From Acidobacteriota bacterium (GTDB taxonomy: Bacteria > Acidobacteriota > UBA4820 > DSQY01): a stretch of 12,950 nucleotides of DNA. The position numbers were made by a program, and so were the translations under genes. The stretch lies in assembly GCA_021814355.1 (NCBI GenBank), contig JAKAIJ010000052.1:1-12950 (forward strand). The letters run 5' to 3'. A model generated the notes under the pieces. It searched no databases. It saw only the letters and a program-made list of their open reading frames with translations, and was not told the DNA's origin. The number at the start of each line of letters is the position of its first letter. Position 1 is the first letter of the stretch. Below are positions 6,609 to 12,950 of the stretch, piece after piece.

Positions 6609-9136
6609 TGCCGGGCCGCGCCTGGCGTACGGGGCTCTTCCTCCTCCTGGCCGGGGCCGCTGCCGGCGTGGGGGGCGGAGTCTACCTCACCCGCGACATC
6701 CCCCAGGTGGACAGCCTGCAGTTCACCGTGCCCCGTCTCACCACCAAGGTCTACAGCCGGGACGGGCGTCTCCTCCAGGAGTACGGGGCCGAGAAGCGCA
6801 TCCTCGTCCCCTACGCCCAGATCTCCCCCCGCTTCTTCGACGCCCTCATCGCCGTGGAGGACGCCACCTTCTACAGCCACCACGGGGTCTCGGTGCGGGG
6901 GGTCCTCCGGGCGCTCTTGCGCGACGTGGTGGAGCGGCGCAAGGGCCAGGGCGGCAGCACCCTCACCCAGCAGCTCGCGCGGCAGTACTTCCTCACCCCC
7001 GAGAAGCGCTGGGTGCGCAAGGCCCGGGAGATGATCCTGGCGGTCAACATCGAGAACAAGTACAGCAAGCAGCAGATCCTCGAGATGTACGCCAACAAGG
7101 TCTGCTTCGGCCACGGCCACTACGGAATCGAGAGCGCCGCCCGGTTCTACTTCGGCCACCGCGCCTCGGAGCTCTCCACCGAGGAGGCGGCGCTCCTGGC
7201 GGGAATCATCCAGACCCCCGCCCGCTACTCCCCCATCAACCACCCCGAAGCCGCCAAGGCTCGGAGGGACCTGGTTTTAGACCGGATGGTCAAGACCGGG
7301 AAGCTCACCGAGCAGGAGGGCGCGGCCCTCAAGAGAAAGCCGGTGAAGGTACGCGGCCACAGCGCCGAGGAGGAGGGCGCCGCGGCCTACGTGAGCGAGC
7401 GGGTGCGGCTCCACTGCGAGGAGAAGTACGGCGAGGAGGCGCTTTACGAGCAGGGGCTGCAGGTCTACACGACCCTCGCCCCCGCGCTCCAGAGCCTCGC
7501 CGTCCGGGCCCTTCGGGACGGGCTCCACGAGTACAGCCGCCGCCGGACCTACAAGGGGCCCCAGCGCGGAGACACCACGCCCGACGAGACCATCGAGGAG
7601 TCGGCGCTGGTGGAGGGCGCCCGGGTGTGGGCCACGGTGAAGCATGTGGCCACCGACTCGCTGGAGGCCACCGCCTGCGGGCGGACCTTCACCCTCGGCC
7701 CCTCGTCCTGGAAGTGGGCCGGGGGCCTCCACCCCGCGATCGTCTTCAAGGAGGGGGACCGCGTTCTCCTCCGCGTCCGCACGGCCGGCCCGGCCGCGGA
7801 GATGGAGCTCGAGCAGGCGCCCCTCGCACAAGGCGCCCTCATCGCCCTCGATCCCCACACGGGCGACGTCCTGGCGCTGCTCGGCGGCTACGACTTCCAG
7901 AGCTCCATGTTCAACCGCGCGATCCAGGCCCGGCGCCAGACGGGCTCGGCGGTGAAGCCGCTGGTTTACGCCCGCGCCTTCGCCGACGGGGTCACCCTCT
8001 CCGATTCCGTGGTGGACGAGCCCACCCTCTTCCTCACCGGCCGCGAACGCGCTGAGAGCCTCTGCGACGAGGGGTACGTGCCCCACGACTTCGACCCCGA
8101 CTTCTTCGGCTGGATCACGTACCGCACGGCCCTCGAGCACTCCGTCAACATCTGCGCCGTCCACCTCCTCAACCAGGTGGGGATGCTGCGGGTGATTGAC
8201 CTGGCGAAGCGGATGCACATCACCACCGACCTCAAGCCCTACCCCTCGATGGGGCTAGGGGCCTTCGAGATCACCCTCTGGGAGCTCACCGCGGCCTACG
8301 CCACCCTGGACAACCAGGGGGTCTACGTGGCGCCCCACTTCATCTCCCGGGTGGCTGACCGCGACGGCCGGACCCTGGAGGAGTACCACGCCGCCCCCGA
8401 GCCGGTGCTGGACCCGGCCGCCGCCTTCGTGACCGTGCAGGCCATGACAGGGGTCATCCAGCGCGGAACCGCCGGTAGCGCGGCCAACATGAAGGGTCAC
8501 TTCGCCGGCAAGACGGGGACCACGGACGACTACACCGACTCGTGGTTCATCGGCTTCAACCCCGACCTCGTCTGCGGGGTCTGGACCGGCCGCGACGACC
8601 GAAAGCCCCTCGGCTCCAAGGAGACGGGCGCCCGCGTCGCCCTCCCCATCTGGCGGCGCTTCATGGAGCCCGCCTGCGCCGGCCAGGAGTCGCTGGATTG
8701 GAGGGTCCCGGACACCGTCACCAAGGTACTCGTGGACCCCAGGACCGGCCTGCGCGCGGGCGTGGACTCGCCCTGCGGCGACGTGCGCGAGGAGTACTTC
8801 GTCAAGGGAACCGAGCCCTCCGCCGTGTGCGGCGCCCAGGCCCACTTCCGGCTCCGCCTCCCCTACTTCCTCCAGCGCTACCCCCTCGACGCGTCGGGGC
8901 GCCTCGTGGCCCCCGACGCCGACATCGAGGCCCGCTGCGCCCAGTTCCCGGGCACCCTGAAGCGCGAGGCCAGGGACCGGTTGCTCGTGAGCTGGGGGGG
9001 CGCTACATTTGAAGTGCCGCTGGAGGTCGCGCCCCCGCGGGAAGGCCCCGTCCCGCAGGCCGTCATGCCCGGCCTCCCGCACCAGGGGAGCGTGGCCTGT
9101 GGAGCCGTCGCCGAGTACCTCGCCGAAAAGAAGTGA
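6608..9136 (+). CDS. mrcA: Class A penicillin-binding protein (PBP1A), peptidoglycan glycosyltransferase/transpeptidase
   Basis: This bifunctional enzyme polymerises lipid II glycans and cross-links peptides in the periplasm. The 842 residues run as a short cytoplasmic end, a membrane anchor (about 9-27), the glycosyltransferase domain (about 45-215) with Glu84 in EDATFYSHHG and GGSTLTQQLARQYF, an OB-like insert (about 290-395), and the transpeptidase domain (about 405-690). The transpeptidase motifs are SAVK (Ser447 nucleophile, Lys450), SVN (512-514) and KTGT (635-638). A C-terminal extension of about 150 residues has several cysteines. The start is ATG 6608, sharing its A with the preceding stop; an adjacent GTG (6605) is possible, and the TTG at 6560 would lie wholly inside the upstream gene. 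There is no strong ribosome binding site, consistent with coupled translation. All catalytic motifs are intact. The 3' end overlaps amrS by 38 nt if the GTG start there is right. Confidence 0.95.
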   Translation: MPGRAWRTGLFLLLAGAAAGVGGGVYLTRDIPQVDSLQFTVPRLTTKVYSRDGRLLQEYGAEKRILVPYAQISPRFFDALIAVEDATFYSHHGVSVRGVLRALLRDVVERRKGQGGSTLTQQLARQYFLTPEKRWVRKAREMILAVNIENKYSKQQILEMYANKVCFGHGHYGIESAARFYFGHRASELSTEEAALLAGIIQTPARYSPINHPEAAKARRDLVLDRMVKTGKLTEQEGAALKRKPVKVRGHSAEEEGAAAYVSERVRLHCEEKYGEEALYEQGLQVYTTLAPALQSLAVRALRDGLHEYSRRRTYKGPQRGDTTPDETIEESALVEGARVWATVKHVATDSLEATACGRTFTLGPSSWKWAGGLHPAIVFKEGDRVLLRVRTAGPAAEMELEQAPLAQGALIALDPHTGDVLALLGGYDFQSSMFNRAIQARRQTGSAVKPLVYARAFADGVTLSDSVVDEPTLFLTGRERAESLCDEGYVPHDFDPDFFGWITYRTALEHSVNICAVHLLNQVGMLRVIDLAKRMHITTDLKPYPSMGLGAFEITLWELTAAYATLDNQGVYVAPHFISRVADRDGRTLEEYHAAPEPVLDPAAAFVTVQAMTGVIQRGTAGSAANMKGHFAGKTGTTDDYTDSWFIGFNPDLVCGVWTGRDDRKPLGSKETGARVALPIWRRFMEPACAGQESLDWRVPDTVTKVLVDPRTGLRAGVDSPCGDVREEYFVKGTEPSAVCGAQAHFRLRLPYFLQRYPLDASGRLVAPDADIEARCAQFPGTLKREARDRLLVSWGGATFEVPLEVAPPREGPVPQAVMPGLPHQGSVACGAVAEYLAEKK

Positions 9137-10157
9137 TCCCGCCCCTGCCGTGCTCTGGACCCCCCTCGGGGGGGGCGCCGTCCGCTGCGGCCTTTGCGCC
9201 CATCGCTGCCGGATCGCCGAGGGAGCCGAGGGGATCTGCCGGGTGCGGGTCAACTCCGGCGGGGCTCTGTTCACCCTCGTGAAGTACCGCCTGGTGGCCG
9301 CCCACGTGGACCCCATCGAGAAGAAGCCCCTCTTCCACTTCCTGCCCGGCACCACCAGCTACTCCATCGCCACGGCGGGCTGCAACTTCCGGTGCGACTA
9401 CTGCCAGAACTGGGCGATCAGCCAGGCGCCCCGGCTCGACGCGGGGGAGATCCCGGGGGAGGAGGTCCGCCCCGCCGACGTGGTGACGGACGCGGTGCGC
9501 CGCCGGTGCGCGTCGGTCTCATGCACCTACACCGAACCGACGGTCTACTTCGAGACGGCCGAGGCGGTGGGAACCCTCGCGCGCGGAGCCGGTCTCAAGA
9601 CCGTGTTCGTGACCAACGGCTACCTGACGCCCGAGGCGGCGGCGCGGGCGGCCTCCTTCCTGGACGCCGCCAACGTGGACCTCAAGGGATTCAACGACCG
9701 CGCCTACAGGCGGGTCTGCGGGGCGACCCTGAAGGGCGTCCTCACGGGGCTGGAGGCGCTCCTCGCGGGAGGCGTCTGGGTGGAGGTGACGACACTCGTG
9801 GTCCCCGGCCTGAACGACTCGGAGGCGGAGCTCTCCGCCCTGGCCGCGCACCTGGCGGGCCTCGGCCGCCACATCCCGTGGCACGTCTCCCGGTTCCACC
9901 CCGATTTCCGACGGGAGGCGACCCCACCCACGCCGGAGGCGACACTAGAGCGCGTCCTCGCCCTGGGTCGGGCCGCGGGCCTCCACCACGTGTACGTCGG
10001 TAACCTGCCGGGCCACGCGGCGGAGAGCACCCGCTGCCCCTCCTGTGAGACAATGGTAATCGAGCGCGCCGGTTTCCGGGTCCTCTCGAACCGGCTCGCG
10101 GGCGGCCGGTGCCCCGCCTGCGGAACGCAGGTCCGGGGCGTCTGGGACGCCGCCTGA
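9099..10157 (+). CDS. amrS: AmmeMemoRadiSam system radical SAM enzyme (AmrS)
   Basis: The product (352 residues) has a radical SAM [4Fe-4S] motif, Cys95-x3-Cys99-x2-Cys102 in GCNFRCDYCQN. Around it are family-specific blocks: an N-terminal cysteine cluster (Cys30, 33, 37, 47), VDPIEKKPLFHFLPG, CTYTEPTVYFE, a WHVSRFHPDF block, YVGNLPGH, and a C-terminal zinc-ribbon-like CPSC...CPAC. These identify the AmrS family rather than pyruvate-formate-lyase activase, which lacks the terminal cysteine pairs. The reaction of this family is, to my knowledge, not established. The partner families AMMECR1 and Memo are not in the window. The start is uncertain: GTG 9099 has AGGGGAG 9 nt upstream but overlaps the PBP gene by 38 nt; GTG 9150 would give 335 residues with no clear ribosome binding site. 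The gene is followed 10 nt later by exbD. Confidence 0.92.
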   Translation: MEPSPSTSPKRSDPAPAVLWTPLGGGAVRCGLCAHRCRIAEGAEGICRVRVNSGGALFTLVKYRLVAAHVDPIEKKPLFHFLPGTTSYSIATAGCNFRCDYCQNWAISQAPRLDAGEIPGEEVRPADVVTDAVRRRCASVSCTYTEPTVYFETAEAVGTLARGAGLKTVFVTNGYLTPEAAARAASFLDAANVDLKGFNDRAYRRVCGATLKGVLTGLEALLAGGVWVEVTTLVVPGLNDSEAELSALAAHLAGLGRHIPWHVSRFHPDFRREATPPTPEATLERVLALGRAAGLHHVYVGNLPGHAAESTRCPSCETMVIERAGFRVLSNRLAGGRCPACGTQVRGVWDAA

Positions 10158-10167
10158 AGGAGGTCCC

Positions 10168-10584
10168 ATGGCGTTCGGAACGGCGAAGCACGAGGGCGAC
10201 CCGGTCTCCGACATCAACGTCACCCCGCTGGTGGACGTGATGCTGGTGCTGCTGGTCATTTTCATGATTACCACCCCCCTCTTCGAGCGCGGCATAGACG
10301 TGAACCTCCCCCAGACGGTCTCCTCGAACATCAGCGGGGCCGAGCGGATCATCCTCACGATCCCCAAGGACAAGAACTACGTCTACTTCAACAGCCAAGC
10401 GGTGAACCGCCAGCTCATGAAGGGGTACCTTCAGCAGATCTTCCGCACCCGGCAGGACAAGACCATCTACCTCTTCGCGGACAAGAACGTTCCCTACGGC
10501 GACGTCCTGTCGGTGATGGACGAAGTAAAGCAGTCGGGCATCGAGACGGTCGGCCTCGCGACGGAGCCGCCCGCCTCGAAGTGA
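10168..10584 (+). CDS. exbD: ExbD/TolR-family biopolymer transport protein
   Basis: ExbD/TolR proteins sit in the inner membrane with ExbB/TolQ and use the proton gradient to drive TonB or TolA. The 138-residue product has the typical layout: short cytoplasmic end, one membrane helix (about 20-37, PLVDVMLVLLVIFMITTP) with Asp23 at the proton-responsive position, and a periplasmic domain ending LFADKNVPYGDVLSVMDEVKQSGIETVGL. Length is normal for the family. The ATG has a strong AAGGAGG site and follows the amrS stop by 10 nt. TolR and ExbD cannot be told apart reliably by sequence; the TonB-type neighbour favours ExbD. The ExbB/TolQ subunit that normally precedes it is absent, with amrS in its place. 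Confidence 0.93.
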   Translation: MAFGTAKHEGDPVSDINVTPLVDVMLVLLVIFMITTPLFERGIDVNLPQTVSSNISGAERIILTIPKDKNYVYFNSQAVNRQLMKGYLQQIFRTRQDKTIYLFADKNVPYGDVLSVMDEVKQSGIETVGLATEPPASK

Positions 10585-10606
10585 GGGCAATCCCGGGAGG
10601 TCCGCC

Positions 10607-11383
10607 GTGGCCTCGATTCGCCTGCCGTCCCCGACCATTCCCGCGGCGCCCCCGGGCGGGCCGGCGCAGGGACCGCCCCGCTCGACCCTCCGCCCGCTCC
10701 ACGGCGCCCGCCCCCTGACCCTTCCCCTCATGCTGATGGTCTCCGCCGGCGCCCACCTGCTGGCGATTTGGGGGCTCCTCTTCCACCCCGTCTTCAAGCA
10801 GGGCCCGGTCTTCCGCGAGCCCATCAAGGTCCGGCTCGTGGAATTGCCCGCCGGGGCCGGCGGAGCCCTCTCTGGGATTCCGGGGACTCCCCGCGAGACG
10901 CCGCGCGCCGCCCGGCCCGAGGCGCCCAAACCCGACCAGCCCAAGACCACCCTCCCGGGCAAGGAGCCCCCCAAGACCGGCCCGGGCGCCTCCCCCATCC
11001 GCAACGCCCAGCCCGGCGTGGCCGCAGGTCTAGGGCGGACGGGGGCCGCGGGGCTCGGCGGGAAGGGGGCGGGGGTCCTTCTGGACGAGCCCGCCTTTCA
11101 GTACGAGTGGTACAAGGCGCGCCTCGAGGACGCCCTCAAGTCCCGCTGGCGCAAACCCTCCCTCGGAACCGCGGTCGCGGCGAGCGTCCACTTCGTCATC
11201 ACCACCTCGGGGGAGGCCGCCGAGGTCCAGTTGGTCCAGTCCAGCGGCAACGTCCCCTTCGACCAGTCGGTGGTGAGGGCGGTCTACGACGCCGCACCCT
11301 TCCCGAAGTTCCCGCCGGGGTATGCGGGCGACCGGCTCGGGGTCCTCTACACCTTCGAGCTCCTGCCCGAAGGGGCTCCCTGA
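10607..11383 (+). CDS. TonB-family periplasmic energy-transducing protein
   Basis: The 258-residue product has an N-terminal Pro-rich cytoplasmic segment (about 1-35), a membrane helix (about 38-59) with His50 at the place of the functionally important TonB histidine, a periplasmic Pro/Lys/Gly-rich spacer (about 85-155), and a TonB/TolA-type C-terminal domain (about 164-254: FQYEWYKARLEDALKSRWRK, VHFVITTSGEAAEVQLVQSSG, FDQSVVRAVYDAAPFPKFPP). The SSGNxxFDxxVxxAV block fits TonB_2/TonB C-terminal families. It would transmit energy from ExbBD to outer-membrane receptors, or act as a TolA-like partner. The GTG start has GGGAGG 6 nt upstream and lies 22 nt after exbD. It is the last gene of the operon. 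No TonB-dependent receptor is in the window. Confidence 0.9.
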   Translation: MASIRLPSPTIPAAPPGGPAQGPPRSTLRPLHGARPLTLPLMLMVSAGAHLLAIWGLLFHPVFKQGPVFREPIKVRLVELPAGAGGALSGIPGTPRETPRAARPEAPKPDQPKTTLPGKEPPKTGPGASPIRNAQPGVAAGLGRTGAAGLGGKGAGVLLDEPAFQYEWYKARLEDALKSRWRKPSLGTAVAASVHFVITTSGEAAEVQLVQSSGNVPFDQSVVRAVYDAAPFPKFPPGYAGDRLGVLYTFELLPEGAP

Positions 11384-11465
11384 GGGCCTATCCGGGAAAT
11401 AAGGCATGGTCGCGACGGAGGCCAGCCGCGATGAAGGGACCAGACCACCGGGGGAACTCAGGCGC

Positions 11466-11566
11466 GCCGCCCGCGCCCTGGGATGGGGCGCAAGGCGCGG
11501 CGAGGAAGGCATGGCGTCACCATTCCGACGAGCCGCAACACAGCGAACCGCCCAGGGCGCGGCGGC
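11466..11566. repeat. Long imperfect inverted repeat (REP/MITE-like palindrome)
   Basis: The outer arms 11466-11482 and 11551-11566 are complementary over 16 pairs with one bulged base; the inner ten (GCGCCCTGGG with CCCAGGGCGC) are perfect. Inside, GCGGC (11497-11501) pairs with GCCGC (11532-11536), and GG-ATGG (11508-11514) with CCAT-CC (11520-11526) around a CGTCA loop. The whole can fold as one interrupted hairpin of about 100 nt. Confidence 0.6.
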
Positions 11567-11582
11567 CCTCCGGGTTGGCGCT

Positions 11583-11608
11583 GGGCCGGGCGTCTTTTTT
11601 GTCGGCCC
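11583..11608. repeat. Short inverted repeat enclosing a T6 tract
   Basis: GGGCCG (11583-11588) and CGGCCC (11603-11608) are perfect complements around a 14-nt loop holding TTTTTT (11595-11600), the only such run in this GC-rich interval. GCCCAG (11550-11555) can alternatively pair with CTGGGC (11581-11586) just upstream of the T run, but the T run starts 8 nt after that stem. Confidence 0.4.
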
Positions 11609-11668
11609 TCGTCTGCGTGCCGTCCCGCACGCCTGCCTCGGGCCTCCGCGAATCCATCCCGGCCCAGC

Positions 11669-11706
11669 GGGCAACGCGCCGGGAGCCCCCCCGGCGGCCT
11701 GGCCCC
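11669..11706 (+). repeat. Direct repeat, copy 1
   Basis: The first 20 nt (containing GCAACGCGCCGGGAGCCC) are identical to 11999-12018. Similarity continues as GGCGGCC...CCCC after a 2-nt length difference, about 36-38 nt in all. Confidence 0.75.
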
Positions 11707-11771
11707 GGGCAAGGAAGCGAGCGAAGAGCGATGTCGGAGACCATCGGACGAGCGAGCTGACGCAGCCAGGC
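11697..11771. repeat. Second palindromic unit related to the one at 11466-11566
   Basis: GCCTGGC (11697-11703) pairs with GCCAGGC (11765-11771). Inside, CGATG (11729-11733) pairs with CATCG (11742-11746). The 23-nt core beginning at 11731 shares ATG-CG...ACCAT...GACGAGC with the core beginning at 11511, exactly 220 bp upstream. Confidence 0.5.
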
Positions 11772-11998
11772 ACGCGGATGGCCCCGGTCCGCCCTGGCCC
11801 GGAAGGGCCGCTTCGAAGAGCGGCGCCGGTCCAGGCGTCCTTCGCACGGCTGCTGGCCCTCGAAGCTCCATGTCTTCGCTTCTCGGGCCGCATCCGTATG
11901 TTCGGACCCCTCCGGGCGCTTGCGGCGGGCGTCGCATGGCTTTGTTGGCCTCCCTCGACAGGCGGTTGGCCCAGCCTGCCTGCGGTCGGCCGCCCGGG

Positions 11999-12034
11999 GG
12001 GCAACGCGCCGGGAGCCCTTGGCGGCCCGGGCCC
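11999..12034 (+). repeat. Direct repeat, copy 2
   Basis: This copy is identical to copy 1 over its first 20 nt and lies 330 bp downstream in the same orientation. The similarity fades in the following GGCGGCCCGGGCCCC. Confidence 0.75.
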
Positions 12035-12149
12035 CTACCCTGCTCGCCCGGCGCAGAACGCGCGGCCGCGCCCTATTTACGGATAGACCCCAAGCGCCAA
12101 CTCGCCTCTCGGAGAGCCGACGACACGCTGCGGACCGGGCCTGTGGGGC

Positions 12150-12950
12150 TTATTCGGAGAGCACCACCGTGTTCTTGCCGCTGGATTTTGCGCGGTAGAG
12201 GGCCTGGTCGAGCCGCCTCAGGATGGTGGGCACGTCCTGCTCGCCCTTGAGCCGCCCCGAGGTGAGCACCCCCACGGAGCATCCCATGGCGATGCCCGCG
12301 GCCTCCTCCCGGGGGAGCGCCCGGTTGGCGATCATCTGCCGGATTCGGTTGGCCTTCTCGAGGGCGGCCGCCTCGTCGCAGTTCAGAAGGAGCACCAGGA
12401 ACTCGTCCCCCCCGTAGCGCGAGGGGACATCCTCCCGGCGCAGCACCCCCCGCAGCACGTCCCCGATGCGGTGCAGGACCTTATCGCCTGCGGCGTGGCC
12501 CAGGTGGTCGTTCACCGCCTTGAAATCGTCCAGGTCCACCATGAGCAGCGCGAAGGGAGCCCGGTGGCGCGTCGAATAGGCCAGTTCCTCCTCCAGCCGG
12601 TAGAGGAAGTAGGACCGGTTGTAGAGCCCCGTGAGCGGGTCCTGGATGGCCTGGAGGTGCAAAAAGCAGTTCTCGAGCCCCACCACCAGGGACTGGACGC
12701 AGGTCTCCAGCAGGGCGTGCCGCTTGGTGTAGTCCTTGTCCGGTGAGGAGGAGTAGATGACGATCCCGCCGAACGGCTCGCCGCCGTGGATGAGGGGCAC
12801 GCCGAAGACCACGGGAGGAATCGTAAAGGGGGCGGTCTCGAGCGGCTGGAGGAACTCGTAGAGCCGCTCGCCCAGGCGGACCGAAGGCTCGGAGAGGGGG
12901 AGCTGCTCGTACTGGAACCGCTTCTCTTCCGGGAGCGTGGTGGAGCGGCT
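12150..12950 (-). CDS. Diguanylate cyclase with GGDEF domain (partial, N-terminus outside window)
   Basis: The frame is open from base 12950 to the TAA at 12150: 266 visible residues with the start beyond the right edge. The GTG at 12812 lies inside the domain and is not the start. The visible N-terminal part (about 1-95) resembles the end of a GAF-like sensor (VVFGVPLIHGGEPFGGIVIY and a following helix). The GGDEF domain (about 102-266) has DPLTGLYNRSYF, DLDDFKAVND, the catalytic GGDEF at 180-184, and an I-site R171-x-x-D174 exactly five residues before it. It should therefore make cyclic di-GMP from two GTP and be inhibited by its product (known for such enzymes). It converges on the tonB operon across the repeat-rich gap. 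No clear terminator follows its stop. Confidence 0.93.
   Translation of the reverse strand, partial: SRSTTLPEEKRFQYEQLPLSEPSVRLGERLYEFLQPLETAPFTIPPVVFGVPLIHGGEPFGGIVIYSSSPDKDYTKRHALLETCVQSLVVGLENCFLHLQAIQDPLTGLYNRSYFLYRLEEELAYSTRHRAPFALLMVDLDDFKAVNDHLGHAAGDKVLHRIGDVLRGVLRREDVPSRYGGDEFLVLLLNCDEAAALEKANRIRQMIANRALPREEAAGIAMGCSVGVLTSGRLKGEQDVPTILRRLDQALYRAKSSGKNTVVLSE

Larger units (their letters stand above)
11384..12149. other. 766-nt gene-free interval rich in inverted and direct repeats
   Basis: Long open frames exist on both strands, but all are Arg/Pro/Gly/Ala-rich, overlap each other, have no family motif and lack good ribosome binding sites, so I call no gene. No tRNA, tmRNA or RNase P signature is seen. 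The stretch is instead built of palindromic and repeated units: a long imperfect palindrome (11466-11566), a related purine-rich unit (11697-11771), a hairpin with a T-rich loop (11583-11608) and a 20-nt direct repeat (11669 and 11999). It looks like a cluster of dispersed genomic repeats (REP or MITE type) or remnants of an element. No T run follows a stem close enough to be a clear terminator for tonB. Confidence 0.6.

Noticed and set aside
11383..11500. Terminator for the tonB operon
   Set aside because: The GCGCCC/GGGCGC hairpin at 11473-11491 is not followed by a T run, and nothing better is seen close to the tonB stop.
11030..12004. 324-codon minus-strand frame covering the gap and the end of tonB
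   Set aside because: It runs antisense through the well-supported TonB C-terminal domain and has the same biased composition as other GC-rich shadows.
11406..12086. 226-codon plus-strand frame after tonB
   Set aside because: Arg/Pro/Gly-rich with no recognisable domain, no good ribosome binding site, overlapped by equally long frames in other registers and crossed by the repeat units.
1..12950. CRISPR arrays, tRNA/rRNA genes, transposases
   Set aside because: No regularly spaced repeats, no T-loop-like GGTTCGA motif in a gap and no transposase or integrase motifs in any frame.

Overview
The window reads as the chromosome of a GC-rich diderm (Gram-negative) bacterium. The evidence is an outer-membrane beta-barrel protein with a signal peptide and a terminal Phe, an ExbD/TolR protein and a TonB-family protein, together with strong G/C bias at third codon positions and frequent GTG starts. 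The lineage cannot be fixed from the sequence. An Acidobacteriota-like or deltaproteobacterial-like genome would fit, but this is only a guess. No phage, plasmid or transposase gene is visible.

Layout, left to right. (1) Positions 1-2639, minus strand: a high-affinity potassium uptake operon, read as a 26-codon mini-ORF, then kdpF (30 codons), kdpA and kdpB. KdpB runs off the left edge. Genes are joined by a 4-nt overlap or gaps of 10-11 nt. (2) 2783-4189, plus: rtcB, an RNA ligase with all the catalytic residues, divergent from kdp. (3) 4239-4975, minus: a self-contained unit with promoter, strong ribosome binding site, small outer-membrane beta-barrel protein and rho-independent terminator. 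(4) 5009-5926, minus: a stand-alone malonyltransferase-like (FabD fold) acyltransferase with altered motifs. (5) 6051-11383, plus: one promoter followed by five closely packed genes. These are a cyclic-nucleotide-binding-fold protein, a class A penicillin-binding protein (PBP1A), the radical SAM enzyme of the AmmeMemoRadiSam system, an ExbD/TolR protein and a TonB-family protein. (6) 11384-12149: 766 nt with no recognisable gene, rich in inverted and direct repeats. (7) 12150-12950, minus: a diguanylate cyclase (GGDEF) whose N-terminus lies beyond the right edge.

How the genes work together: kdp is a potassium-scavenging pump. The five-gene plus-strand operon is the most unusual part. It joins peptidoglycan synthesis (PBP1A) and half of a proton-motive-force energy transducer (ExbD and TonB, no ExbB/TolQ) to an orphan radical SAM enzyme whose family partners (AMMECR1, Memo) are absent here. 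Its first gene is a CNB-fold protein that has lost the phosphate-binding arginine and has no DNA-binding domain. The main candidates for something undescribed are this operon, the mini-ORF ahead of kdpF and the repeat cluster downstream of tonB.
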